Below are positions 33,207-45,321 of a stretch of 64,000 nucleotides of DNA, piece by piece; position 1 is the first letter of the stretch, and every line of letters starts with the position of its first letter. The position numbers and the translations under genes were made by a program. The stretch comes from Ciborinia camelliae (lineage: Eukaryota; Ascomycota; Leotiomycetes; Helotiales; Sclerotiniaceae), in the NCBI GenBank assembly GCA_025890175.1, contig JANPYM010000001.1, positions 213,187 to 277,186 on the forward strand. Direction: 5' to 3'. The notes below the pieces were generated by a model. It had not been told where the DNA came from. It ran no database searches and saw only the letters and a list, made by a program, of their open reading frames with translations.

Positions 33207-36200
33207 TCAATCATAAGAAGTTAGCCATGCGTCTGCAAAAAATCCAACGTTCCTATCCCATCCCATCTCTCTCCATCCCCACCGCAAAAAAAAGAAAAAA
33301 AAAAACATACCCTCACAACTATCCCTCGCATCACCAAACAGCATCCTCGTATTCTGCGCATAAAACATGGGATTAACCACATCCGCATACCCACTCGCCA
33401 TACCCCTCTTCATCACAACCACCAATTTACTCTCCCACGCATGAAGCACCGGCATGCCCGCGATACTCGAGCCCGGCTGCAGCGCAATCGGATTAACCGT
33501 ATCATTCGCCCCAATCACGAGCGTGACATCCGCATCGGGAAAATCCTCATTGATCTCATCCATCTCGAGCACGATATCATACGGCACGCTAGCTTCCGCC
33601 AAGAGCACGTTGCACTGACCAGGCATGCGGCCCGCGACCGGATGGATGGCGAAACGCACATTGATGCCTTTGCTCTTCAGCATGCGCGTGATGTCGCTGA
33701 TGGCGTATTGCGCCTTGGCGACCGCCATGCCGTAGCCCACGACGATGATGACGCTTTCGGCGTTCTCGAGACTTTCGACCACTTCGTCGATGTGCGTTGG
33801 CGTGATTTGTCCTTCGATCTTGTGTTCGGTTTCGGTGGTGGGGGCGATGCCTCCAAAGAGTACATTTCCAATCGACCGATTCATCGCGACGCACATGATG
33901 TATGATAAGATCGATCCACTGACTCCAATTAATGATCCAACGGTTGTTAAGAGAGGATTATCGAGCATGAACCCTTCGGCCACTAATGCAAATCCGGAAT
34001 ATGCATTGAGGACCGTAATCACTACAGGCATGTCTGCACCACCAATGGCTGCAGTAGTTGTGTAACCTTTGATGAAACTGAGAATGGCATTACCCGCCAA
34101 GCAGCATGCAGCAATGACCGGTGCGCCAGGTGCAAGAGTGATAAACGTTCCCATGGTCGCGATATTAAGACCCAGGAGGGAAGAATTAAGTGCATGTTTA
34201 GGACCTGGAAGCTTGATTGGTCTGGAAGACATTCGACCTGCTAGTTTGAGGAATGCTACCACAGATCCAGTAAATGTAACGCCACCTAGTCAATGTTAGC
34301 CGCGACAGTATCAAAGCTCAAATATTTTCTTACCAATGAGTACACCCAAATAACCTGCTACGAGATGAAGTGTTGATATATCACCAATATCTGCCATGAC
34401 TGATCCGAAACTTGTCAAAACAGCAGCGAGACCAACCACAGAGTGAAGTGCGGCCACGGTTTGAGGTAAATCCGTTGCCGTCGTACGTCGTCCAATTCTT
34501 AAGCCTAGCACCCATGACCATTAGTTTACTCTCTTTTTACATTCCAGATTAAATATATTACCAATGATAGCTCCACAACCAGCGACGGCAGCAAATTGTG
34601 CAAGCACTTCAACAGGAAATCCAACTGCAGCGAGCGATGCAAGTATACCCGCCCCAACGCCCAAAATACCTAAAATATTTCCTTGTCGTGCGGTTGTCTG
34701 AGAAGCAAGACCAGATAATGATGCTGTTAAAGTTAGAAATTCTTCCAAGAAAAATATTACAAGGGAAATTACCAATGCATAAAAGACTGCTAGCAAGATA
34801 TCCTGCTTGAACAAGTCCAGCCATACCAGTAGATGCAGCAGCTATATAACCCCCACCAAAAATAACAGCAGGAATGGCGTATAACCATGGGTATTCAGTA
34901 GGATCGGTTGGTCCTACAAGAAGTTAGAGAAGCGATCGAAACAACGGATGAAATACCCACTCTTAAACATATCTAACATTCGCTTGGTAATAACAAAACC
35001 ACCCGAAACATTGACAAATGCCAGCATGACAGATAAAGCACCGAGAGCTTGAGGGATGGTATGAGGTACGATACCACCTCCCATAATGAAGAAACCACCA
35101 ACACCAACCATACCCGAGATTGCATTCGTGACACTCATGAGTGGAGAATGAAGTGCAGGGGTGACACCCCATACTACTCGATAACCGATCAATCCAGCCA
35201 ATGCAAAGGTGAAAACATTCGTCATGAATAATGGTCCTGTTGCTTTACCAAGAATAAGTGCAAGACTCATCCCACCAGTGAGAAAAGCTACTTCTCGTGA
35301 TTGCTTTTGCCATGGTGTTAAAGCGACCGTGTTGATGACTGAAGCATTAACATCGATAGCCGAAGCAGCTTTTGGGGCTGGAGGTGCAGGTCGAGGTGCA
35401 GTGGGTACGATTTCCCCATTGTGAGTCACAATGGAACCACGTACAACTTCATCATTGAGATCAATGCCGAATTGCTTATCTTCTGGGGCAATAGAAAGAA
35501 GGAACTTGGTGATATTGTTCGAATACAAAGTAGAAGATTGAGTCGGAAGGCGAGAAGGAAGATCAGTATATCCTGGGGAGAAATTAGTTTTACCTCAGTG
35601 TATCAAATCATATGACAAACCTATAATCTTAACCCCTTTATGTTCAATTAATTGACCAGGTACTGTAACATCACAATTACCACCTGCTTCAGCTGCCAAA
35701 TCGACAATAACAGAACCAGGTTTCATTGCTGCAACCATCTGTAAAATCCGTCAGATCATGTCTCGCGATTATAAATCAAAGAAATCTTACATCTTCATGA
35801 ATCAATTTAGGAGCAGGACGACCGGGAATCAATGCGGTACAAATGATAATATCAATCTCACGACATTGTTCCATGAATAATTTCTTTTCGGCCTCGATGA
35901 ATTCTTTCGACATCTCTTTACCATAACCACCGGCTCCAGATCCATCTTCTTTAATCTCTACCTCGATAAATTCGGCTCCGAGTGATTGAACTTGCTCACG
36001 TGCAGCTGATCTGGTATCAAATCCTCGTACGATTGCCCCCATGCGTCGAGCCTAATTAGGAAAGCCATCAACGGTCAAGTCAGAAAATAGAAATCTGATA
36101 ATGCACTTACTGTTGCAATGGCACTTAAACCAGCCACACCCGCTCCGATAACAAGGACTTTACAAGGAGGAACCTAAATGATTTAGCGATGAGGATAAAA

Positions 36201-37197
36201 ACCTGACGAGATACGAATGGAGATACCTTTCTAAAAATCATTTTATTAGTGAACAGATCTAATAACATGAAGATATTTACTTACCCAGCAGCGGTGACTT
36301 GACCAGTCATATAACGTCCAAAATGATTTGAAGCCTCTAAGACTGCCTTATAACCGGCAATATTAGCCATAGAACTAATGACGAAACCTAGTGAGCTTTT
36401 CTTCTTCCAAAATTCCACCTGGAAGACATCTTCCATACCTTAACGCGTCAAAAACCTGAGCTCTCGAAATTCTAGGAATCATATCCATCGCAAATGCCGT
36501 AACTCCTCTATGAGCCAACTTCTCCACCACATTTTGATTGACCGCCGGGTATAAGAACGAAATAATGGTTGCATTATTCTTCAGAGAATCCACTTCATTA
36601 TTAGACCCCTCCACACTGGGTGCGCGGACCTTGAGGAGAATATCACTCTCCGACCAAACATTCTTCCGATTGACCACTTTCGCTCCCGCCGTTTCGTATG
36701 CCTCATCCGTAAATTGTGCTTCTGCTCCCGCACCTCGCTCGACTAAAACTCGGGAGAACCCTTTCTTAATCAACAATTGTGCATTTTGTGGAGTAACCGC
36801 CACTCGTTTTTCATTCGGATACGTCTCGCGAGCTATGCCGATCGTCAAATTTGAGTATGGAGTGGTGATTAGATCCGGGACAACAGCATTAGAGGAAGCT
36901 GTAGAAAGCGATGCGGTATTTGGCGCGGCAGATGAGAGAGAATTAGTGGTGGTCGAAGTATATCTCTTGTACTTGGTATGACTTGTTGGATAAAATGATC
37001 GTGCGTGAGTAGCTATTCAAAGGGTTATTAGTCTCAACCAAGTAGTTGATGGAGGACATCGTGAGCTAGAATGAACCTCAGGAATGGAACGCACCAAGAA
37101 TGCTACCAAATATTGGACCTGGCGATAATTTCACTTCTGAATAAGTATTAGCACGACACAATCTGAGTATCGGCTTCATCGTTGAAGGCCAGGTCAT
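33207..37197 (-). CDS. proton-translocating NAD(P) transhydrogenase, mitochondrial
   Basis: Thirteen exons on the minus strand: 37197-37095, 37012-36439, 36374-36285, 36230-36227, 36173-36111, 36051-35791, 35738-35621, 35572-34961, 34913-34773, 34723-34562, 34504-34334, 34285-33311 and 33232-33207. Together they make 3300 nt, 1099 aa, the usual length of the single-chain enzyme. A basic N-terminus ([15 protein letters not shown]) suggests mitochondrial import. Domain I (NAD) includes [18 protein letters not shown] and [19 protein letters not shown]; domain II is a multi-pass proton channel ([38 protein letters not shown]); domain III (NADPH) includes [14 protein letters not shown] and [13 protein letters not shown]. 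Reaction: NADH plus NADP+ to NAD+ plus NADPH, driven by protons at the inner membrane. Exon 4 is only 4 nt and the last exon 26 nt; the donor of the 34914-34960 intron is GTGGGT. Joins were chosen by frame and family alignment. Confidence 0.95.
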
Positions 37198-38422
37198 CTT
37201 TTTAGACCCGCATCTGTAACTTTTGATGTTGTTTTTTTATAAATATGAAAAGAAGAAGAGTCGATATGTTGTATCTAGGGAAAAGAAGTATTGTATTGTA
37301 TTGTATTGTGCTTGTAGGAAGGGGAGGTAGAAAGGTTGATTTAAGAAAATGCAATGTTGTAGGATTGCATAAATGAATGATTGATCATCTGCCACAATAT
37401 TTTTTACCGTGTTATACCATTATCCAGGTGAATGGAAAGAGCGTTCGGTGAATAAATAGATAATATTGATACTAACTAGACTGTACTTAACTGTACTGGT
37501 TGATCGTACCATATATGAAATGATACGGATGAAGAGTGCAACGTTGTCGTAGCTAAAATTGGGTATAGAGGTATACACATAGAGTGACCTACTGACTTAT
37601 TACATGGTTTCCTCATATAAACCGTAAACAGGCTGAACTATTAGATGATTCTTTGAATGAATTGATAATTGAATGATTGAATGATTTGATGAATTGATGA
37701 AAGTCCCAATGGGTAATTGATGAGTAAATGTTGATACTCTATTTTGCCTATTAAACAATTTAGCTGCCATGATAGGTTTAGATAAAAGATTAACCCTTGC
37801 TATTCCCAACTATTCCCAACTATCCCTAGCAATTCCCCCGCAATAGGATCACATTTCCCCGCATTCCTTTCAATCCATTGGTTTATTGATTGTTCCAACA
37901 TGTTATGACCGAATAATATAAATATGATAAAATTGTCATTGAAATTGTAATTGAAATTTCCAATTGTCACGATACACGTTCATTTGTCTTTTATTGGAGA
38001 TGATTAATGGATTGCGAATGAAGGTCCGATTCATGATGCAGTGCTGCAGTTACTAGGTAGGTATATGTAGTGCTGTGGTGGTGAGATGAAGAAATGCAAT
38101 GCAAGCCACATACACATACCTACATACTACATGCACAAGCCACCAGTCTCACATCACCTCTCACTACCTACTCTGTAAAGTAGATATTCACGTGATCATC
38201 TAACCTATCCCTCCGGTCATTTTCTCTCAAATATTGGATTTTATCCGACAAAACATATCTGTATCATAATTTACATCGTCTGTCCATCAGGCCCTTATAA
38301 AACACCCCGAATATGCATCCTCAATACTATCCATAATAATCAATCCCATCACATGATAAGAATCCACCGCACAATCCACGACATGCCATCCCGATCGTGC
38401 AAATAAACAAACAAACAACCGA
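37198..38422. other. intergenic region, no feature recognised
   Basis: AT-rich sequence upstream of the transhydrogenase and downstream of the coiled-coil gene. ATTGT repeats lie near 37290 and AACTATTCCC repeats near 37805. No gene or RNA was recognised. Confidence 0.6.
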
Positions 38423-40021
38423 TCACCTCTCCAAAATCCTCAACATATCCTCTCTCAAACCCCAAAACTCCGAAATCTTCCCCTCCAAGCGTCGACATTT
38501 CACCTCCCCCTCCCGATTCTCCCTTACCAGCTCACGATTCCGCTCCCTCAATTCCTTCGCCCCCTTCTCGATCCCCTTCTGCACGCGATCCTCCTCCATC
38601 CGTGCATTCGTCCTGGTCGCATTATACAGCGCTTTCGATTCAGCAAGCGCGGTCTGGAGCCCTGCGATCGTCTCGCTGCAGTGGGTATGGTCTTCTCGAG
38701 CTTGAGTCAGAGATTCCTGGATGATGGAGAGCTCGGAAGAAGAGGTGGTGAGGGCGGCGTGGGCGATGGATAGCTCGCGGTCTTTCTTCTCGAGTTCGTC
38801 CGTCTTGTGCGTTAGTTTGCTGCGGGTTTTCGTCAGCGCTTTTTGCGTGTCTTGCTTGTATTTGCGTAGTTCTGTAGTGGCTTTCTCGGCTTTGGTCGTG
38901 GTCGCTTCTAGATTGCTGGCTAATTGTCCATACTCCTTCTTGTGCTGACGTTCTGTATTGACTTTTGATTGCTGAAAGGCTCGTTCCTTTGTAGTCGCTT
39001 CTGCTTGGAGTTTCTTGATTGTTTCTGATAACTGGAGAGTCTTGTGCTCTGCTTCGTCTTTTGCTAAACGAAGGCTGGAGATTTCTTCTGATTGGCGTAC
39101 TCCCAATGCTTTCGCTTCCTCTAGCTCAATCTTTCTCTTCTCTGCTTCCTGCTTTAGAGCTGATATGGTATCGTTTTGAGCTTTTTGGCCAGCTTCTGAT
39201 AATGCCAGCTTGCTCTCCAGATCCTTCTCCCTAACTTCAAGTCTCTGCACGTTTTCGGATCGACGTAATCCCTCTGCTCTCGCATACTCCAGCTCAATCT
39301 TCTTCTTCTCCACTTCTCGCTTTATCCCTGATACAATATCATCATTGGACTTCTGGCCAGCCTCTGATAGTGCCAATTTTCCTTCCAGATCCTTCTCCCT
39401 CGCTTCAAGTCTCTTCACATCTTTCGATCGACGCACCCCCTCTGCTTCCGCATACTTCAGCGCCGCCTTTGTCCTCTCCACCGCCTTTCTTAACCCTGAT
39501 ATCATCTGGCATTCCGACATTCGATTGAACTCCGAGAGAGCAAGGTTTCCCTCCAAACCCATCACCTTAGCCTTCAGTTTTTGCACTTGGTCTTCCAATT
39601 TCTCTACCTGTTCCGATGGGCGCTTCCCCTCTTCCTTGAGTTTCTCCACCTCCACCTTTCTCCTCTCCATCTCTCTCCTGAGCCCTGCTATCGTCTCGCT
39701 TTGCGTCCTCCGATTGAACTCTGATACTGCGAGCTTTCCCTCCAGATCCTCCACCTTGGCATCCAGTCTCTGCACATTTTGTAGCTCGACGCTGTTCCGG
39801 TACTGGTCAAGCTGGTCCTGTCGGGCTTGCCTTCGCAGGTATTCGGTTCGATAGTAATTGATCACGTCGACTGGGACATTGTGCTATGGATAGCTATTAG
39901 TATCAATCAACAGGTAGGTGGATAAATACGAGGGTTTCTATGGAGTGGAGTGGAGTAGACTGGACAGCACTGGACTTACCTGAATGAGAACTCCAATGTG
40001 ATCAGGGCGACTTCCAGACAT
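38423..40021 (-). CDS. long coiled-coil protein made of 56-residue repeats
   Basis: Two exons, 40021-39980 and 39883-38423, with a 96-nt intron (GTAAGT donor, CCATAG acceptor), give 500 aa. Exon 1 encodes MSGSRPDHIGVLIQ and joins to HNVPVDVINYYRTEY. From about residue 40 to the end the chain is an almost unbroken coiled coil rich in E, K, L, R and A. Four related units start at the LEGKLAV, LEGNLAL, LEGKLAL and LESKLAL sequences (residues about 61, 124, 180 and 236). Spacing is 63, 56 and 56, that is nine, eight and eight heptads. A scaffold or filament-like role is plausible but no family is recognised. It has no signal peptide or membrane segment. Confidence 0.8.
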
Positions 40022-41255
40022 CTTGTACCTATCTTTATAGAAAACCAGGCTCGATAATGTGGAAGGAATAAAGACAGAGATGGTTACCAGGTCATTCAAA
40101 AGCCATAACAACCCAAAGAAACCCCACCGAACCTTTACCCATTGTGGCCATCGGGTCCAAAACCCTCATTTCCGACACCATTCTCATAGACATTTGTTAC
40201 TGGCTCCTCATGCCAAGATGGCGTATGTGAATTACAACAGATGAATATCCATCCATGTGATGAACTAGTCATGACATTCCCCTCTTCTCGTCCTTGTATA
40301 TTAAACGATATCTAGAACTTGACAATAGAAACTTGAAGAATTAAATTAATATCTATGTGAAAGTGAGCCATTAATATATTCTCATCCTTTGATGTGGAAA
40401 TAGATGCACCATTCTCTACGTGCAGATGAGATAGATCTTTGATCCATCGTTTCTCAAATCAAACAATCAAAATAATATCTACATGAAAGCCAGTCATTAA
40501 AACATTCTCATCCCATCATATCAAAATCACATCTCCCATTATCCCTCTTCCAAAAACCTAAAATCTTTAATCATCCCCCTTTCAAACTAAACTCCTAAAC
40601 TCAATATCCCTTCACAAAGTAGTTCAGAAAGTATTCTTATCCCATTCCTCAAAATGAAAAGCCCTTTCCATTTTCTTTCATCATCTTTTCTAACCACTCT
40701 CATTCCATCATACCAAAAATCCGCCTTCCATCCCCCTCTTCGGCATACATAAAATCTGCTAACTCCAGTCTTTCTTTTCAAAATCAACACCTAAACCCAA
40801 ACCAATATCCCTTTAGCTTTTTTGAAAAGGGATAGTGGAACATATATTCTGTATCATATAATGGGATGAGAATGCTTGAGATTACCTGGCTTTGGCTTTG
40901 AAGCATAATAATGGACGATGTATTTTCTGTGTGATGGGATGAGAATACTCTAGTGACTTCGTCTTCCCCCCCTTCATATCAAACATCTAATATCTAATCC
41001 CAATATATTTATTTACCCTATTCTCATCACATTTCATCCTATTTTTATATAACCATAATAACCCCTTCTTCTTTTTTTTCTTTTCTTTTTTATTGTCCCC
41101 CTTCTTTAAATTTAATTAATAGTCTTATCTATTCTATCTTATTCTATACTATTAACCCTATCCCATTCCATCCCATCCCATCCTATTTCTCCTTTACAAC
41201 CCCCATTCCCCCTTCTCCTCTCTCCTTTTCACAACCCCCCCCCCTTTTTTTTTTT

Positions 41256-41811
41256 NNNNNNNNNNNNNNNNNNNNNNNNNNNNNNNNNNNNNNNNNNNNN
41301 NNNNNNNNNNNNNNNNNNNNNNNNNNNNNNNNNNNNNNNNNNNNNNNNNNNNNNNNNNNNNNNNNNNNNNNNNNNNNNNNNNNNNNNNNNNNNNNNNNNN
41401 NNNNNNNNNNNNNNNNNNNNNNNNNNNNNNNNNNNNNNNNNNNNNNNNNNNNNNNNNNNNNNNNNNNNNNNNNNNNNNNNNNNNNNNNNNNNNNNNNNNN
41501 NNNNNNNNNNNNNNNNNNNNNNNNNNNNNNNNNNNNNNNNNNNNNNNNNNNNNNNNNNNNNNNNNNNNNNNNNNNNNNNNNNNNNNNNNNNNNNNNNNNN
41601 NNNNNNNNNNNNNNNNNNNNNNNNNNNNNNNNNNNNNNNNNNNNNNNNNNNNNNNNNNNNNNNNNNNNNNNNNNNNNNNNNNNNNNNNNNNNNNNNNNNN
41701 NNNNNNNNNNNNNNNNNNNNNNNNNNNNNNNNNNNNNNNNNNNNNNNNNNNNNNNNNNNNNNNNNNNNNNNNNNNNNNNNNNNNNNNNNNNNNNNNNNNN
41801 NNNNNNNNNNN
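41256..41811. other. assembly gap (556 N)
   Basis: Run of Ns preceded by a C9-T11 homopolymer run, the likely cause of the break. The open frame through it is meaningless. Confidence 1.
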
Positions 41812-42326
41812 TCTTCATCCCTTTTTCTTTACTTTATTCATCTTTCCCGCGACATTTTTACTCCCATGCCCATCATTCCCATTATTCCCATCTCTAAATC
41901 AAAAAAGATATCTTCCCTAGTCCCTAGCCCTTTTAGCCCCGTCCCATATCATTATGAAAGTTCAGTGACTATTATCTAAAGGTTAGATCAACTAGATTTG
42001 GGTAGCTAAATTTGGTAAATTGGTTTGTCTGTTTTTTTAGGGGGGTGGAAGGTGATGGGTGGATGGGTGAATGGATGGTGTTTGACTGTGTGGTATGTTT
42101 TTGTATGGTTAGATGATATAGTATAGTAAAGGATAAAAACTTTCTCCACTCACATTTAATATCATTTCTATATATAATCATGTTATCTAATCCCATCTCT
42201 TTCATTCCTCTTTCCCCCAGTCCCTTTAAGCTTTTCTTTTCCCGGGGCCTTTTCCTCAGAAGAAAAGATACATCAAAACCTAAACATCTATCCCATAATC
42301 TGAAAGAAAGTGATTGGATTGTGTCA

Positions 42327-42439
42327 CGATGCTAAAGCATCGAGGTTGAAATATAGTATATTGCTGAAGAGCCCTTACACCTATAAAGGGCGAAGCCCTT
42401 TATATGCGTAAGGTAGATAGTACAGCCGTACGGCTGTAC
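42327..42439. repeat. cluster of three perfect palindromes
   Basis: CGATGCTAAAGCATCG at 42327-42342, an ATAAAGGGC/GCCCTTTAT hairpin at 42383-42403 and the 20-bp palindrome 42420-42439 (GTACAGCCGT and its complement) lie within 113 bp. This is unlike the surrounding sequence and may be the core of a small dispersed repeat. Confidence 0.8.
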
Positions 42440-45321
42440 GATCTAGCGAGGAGAGATGCCTAATATCTCAGGCACTCTCCTAAATCTACCGTAGCAGATT
42501 GGATTAGATATTATATTATATCATTCTATTTAATACAATAATACCTATATTATTTAAATAAAATATCTTTCTTTTTTCAAATCAAATTAAACTCTCATGA
42601 TCATGATAATGATAATCCTTTTGAGAAAGTATTCTTTTCTCTTCTTCTCTTTTATTCTCGTCTTAAAAATATAGCAATACAACTATCTTTCCCCCTACCA
42701 TCTACCACCCAATTTATGCCATTTATCTCATTTAGAAATTAAAACTAAATTAAATTTAAATCTGAATCTCGCTTCCTAGCTTTCTGGTATTTCTCACCCA
42801 TTCCTCTGCGAATTTCAATACAAATAATTTTCCTCCCAAATCTTCAAGTCCACTGTACTGTCATCATCAAAATACTAACTAGTGAGACTTATATAAAAAC
42901 ATGCATGAAAGATATATTAAGGATAAGATAATAATTATCTCATCTTAATCTTCTAAATCTTCTCTAAATCTAAATCTCCCTTTCGTCCAAATCAGGCTTA
43001 AATAAATAGGTAAATAAAATTACAATTTTTACCCATCATTTTAGATATCACTGAGGGACTTTTTACTAGCAGTCCGATTCAATTCCATTCAACAAGAACC
43101 CTACTGAACAAGAAATGCTGGATTCTGTCACGTAGACCGTGGGCATTATCAATATTCCATTTTGAAGAAGCGAAGCGCCGTAGTTTGTACTTTGTAATTG
43201 ATAGAAAGTCTATAGTAGGTAGGTTTTATGTAGGGGATTCTTTTGTCCGTCACGATCAGACTACTTGTAAGGGCGTTGTTTTTATAACCTGATTGATTTT
43301 GAGAGTTAATGGCTTTTATATTTATTATCGTTTCTTCAAGTCCAGCTACTGTAGGATCATCATATTAAGTGACCTTTAACAAAATAAATATTTAATCATC
43401 TAATGATAATATTGATCAATACTTCACCAACTGACACACAACCTTCTTGATATGTATCATTCCTTGAAGTTTTAACAAACAAGTTTGGCTCTGCTCTGCT
43501 AGCGAATATTTTTCCCCCAGAACAAACTATTGCAGGCAATATACCATAAGACAACAAAAATCAATACTCAAAGTGCGAAATATTTGTCGGCGTAGGATGG
43601 ATAAGAAATCAAGATTTTAAATTCGCAAGATCCACATTCATTCATATTCTTGATATATCAGTGAAAAGAAGTAACAACTCAATTTTGTCTTTCAATAAAC
43701 CAGATTTCAAAACACGGCAATGAAAGGCTTTGATCAATGAATAAAATCGATCACTCGTTTTTTGTCCATATTGCGTCGCTAGCAGTGACGGTGACAACTA
43801 AAACGCAAATGAAGATACAAGAAAGGAAGACTGCCTAGCAGCTATCATTTACCACATTACATCATCTAGACTCCGCATATCCTCTAGGCGCCGACGATCA
43901 ATTACACTCAGATTCAGATTTCATATCTATACGTGACGAAGTAGATAAAAGCCCTCTCTCCGGCTAATAGGTACTACTAATTAGACATTTCTCGAAACTT
44001 TAATAGATGAGATCGCTCTCGCTCAGAGTCTGGTAATTAGAGAGATTGATAGTAAGAAGACTTGGAAATAATCTTCCTAAAGTTAGAAATTTAAATTGGA
44101 AATTTTCATTTATTCGTAGGTATTCTTGGTTGTATATGTGATGATATGATATACTAGTAGGCGTGACCGTGACCGTGACCGTGACCGATTCGCACCAGCC
44201 TAATGGAATCAATGATATTCTAAGCTCCTATTCAGGGTTCATCGTTCCTAGTATAATGATATTCAAGCCGTCCTGTCTATCAAAATCTTTCTTTCTTTTT
44301 AATTAATCAAATCTGTTTCAATTATTATACGACTGTATATAGTATTCCGACTCCGAGTCTTCTATTCAGAATATCTATCTTCTCATCATCACTGACATAC
44401 CTACCTAGTCTGTAGATTTCACCTCTTTACAATATCTCACCTTATCTTGGGAAATAAAATTTGAAATACATGTATCAGGTGGTTGCTATTCTGGAGTGTA
44501 AATTCCAGCTAATATGTATACCTTGAAGAAGATAATGAATGAGTGGAAGGGGTAAATGTATATACTTGGAATCCATTTCTTTTCTTGTTTCTTCTTCTTA
44601 CTTCTTTTATAAATAAATCCGTGGGAAATGGAAAGGGGAAGCGAGAGGGAGGATTGATGGGTGGATTAAGTTGAGGCATTGAGGATGGGTACTTTGAGAT
44701 GCAACCACGAATAAACCGTGCTTTTGTCTTCGATGAATAGTCCTAGTGTCAAGTGTTAATGAAAGGAAAATATCCATATATATTAAAATATTACATTCAA
44801 CCATCCTTTTCAATCCTGGAGACTCAGAGGCCAACTTGTTCTTATCAATTTCGCCTTGCCTTGTATTATAAGACTTCGCTCAGGTGGATAGGTTCTTTCC
44901 TCAATAGCCGAATAGTTGATGATAAGTCATCACCACTTACCTACTCAAAACAAGCAGCGAGGGATGTGATATCAATTCCTTCCCAAACCAAAGAAACAAC
45001 TCGATGTAGAAAGTACGAAGATTTACTCTCCTTCACTTAGTATGTTTACATTACATGAAGGGAGGGATGTATAAAATCTTTTCTCTCCCTGTTCTTCTTC
45101 TTCTTCTTTTTCTTTTTTTCTACAACATTAACATTAACATCAACATTAACATCAACAATCCATTATCATTGAATTCATTGGGCTTCTTTACTTTACTTTG
45201 CTTTGCTTTGCTTCTGCTTTGCTTAGGTAATTCTACTATTATCATAACAACTTGTTAACGCTTTATTCTTCTCACTCGGATTATCTTTCTACCTTACCTT
45301 ACTTCCCATTCTTGATTCATC

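Larger units (their letters stand above)
40022..45321. other. 5.3-kb intergenic region including an assembly gap
   Basis: No supported gene. Contains pyrimidine-rich sequence leading into a 556-N gap, a cluster of perfect palindromes (42327-42439), AT-rich sequence, and a short GTGACC repeat near 44163-44186. Small frames at 44600-45040 have no ATG of good context or any domain. Confidence 0.6.

Noticed and set aside
41183..41818. 211-codon open frame
   Set aside because: It runs almost entirely through Ns.
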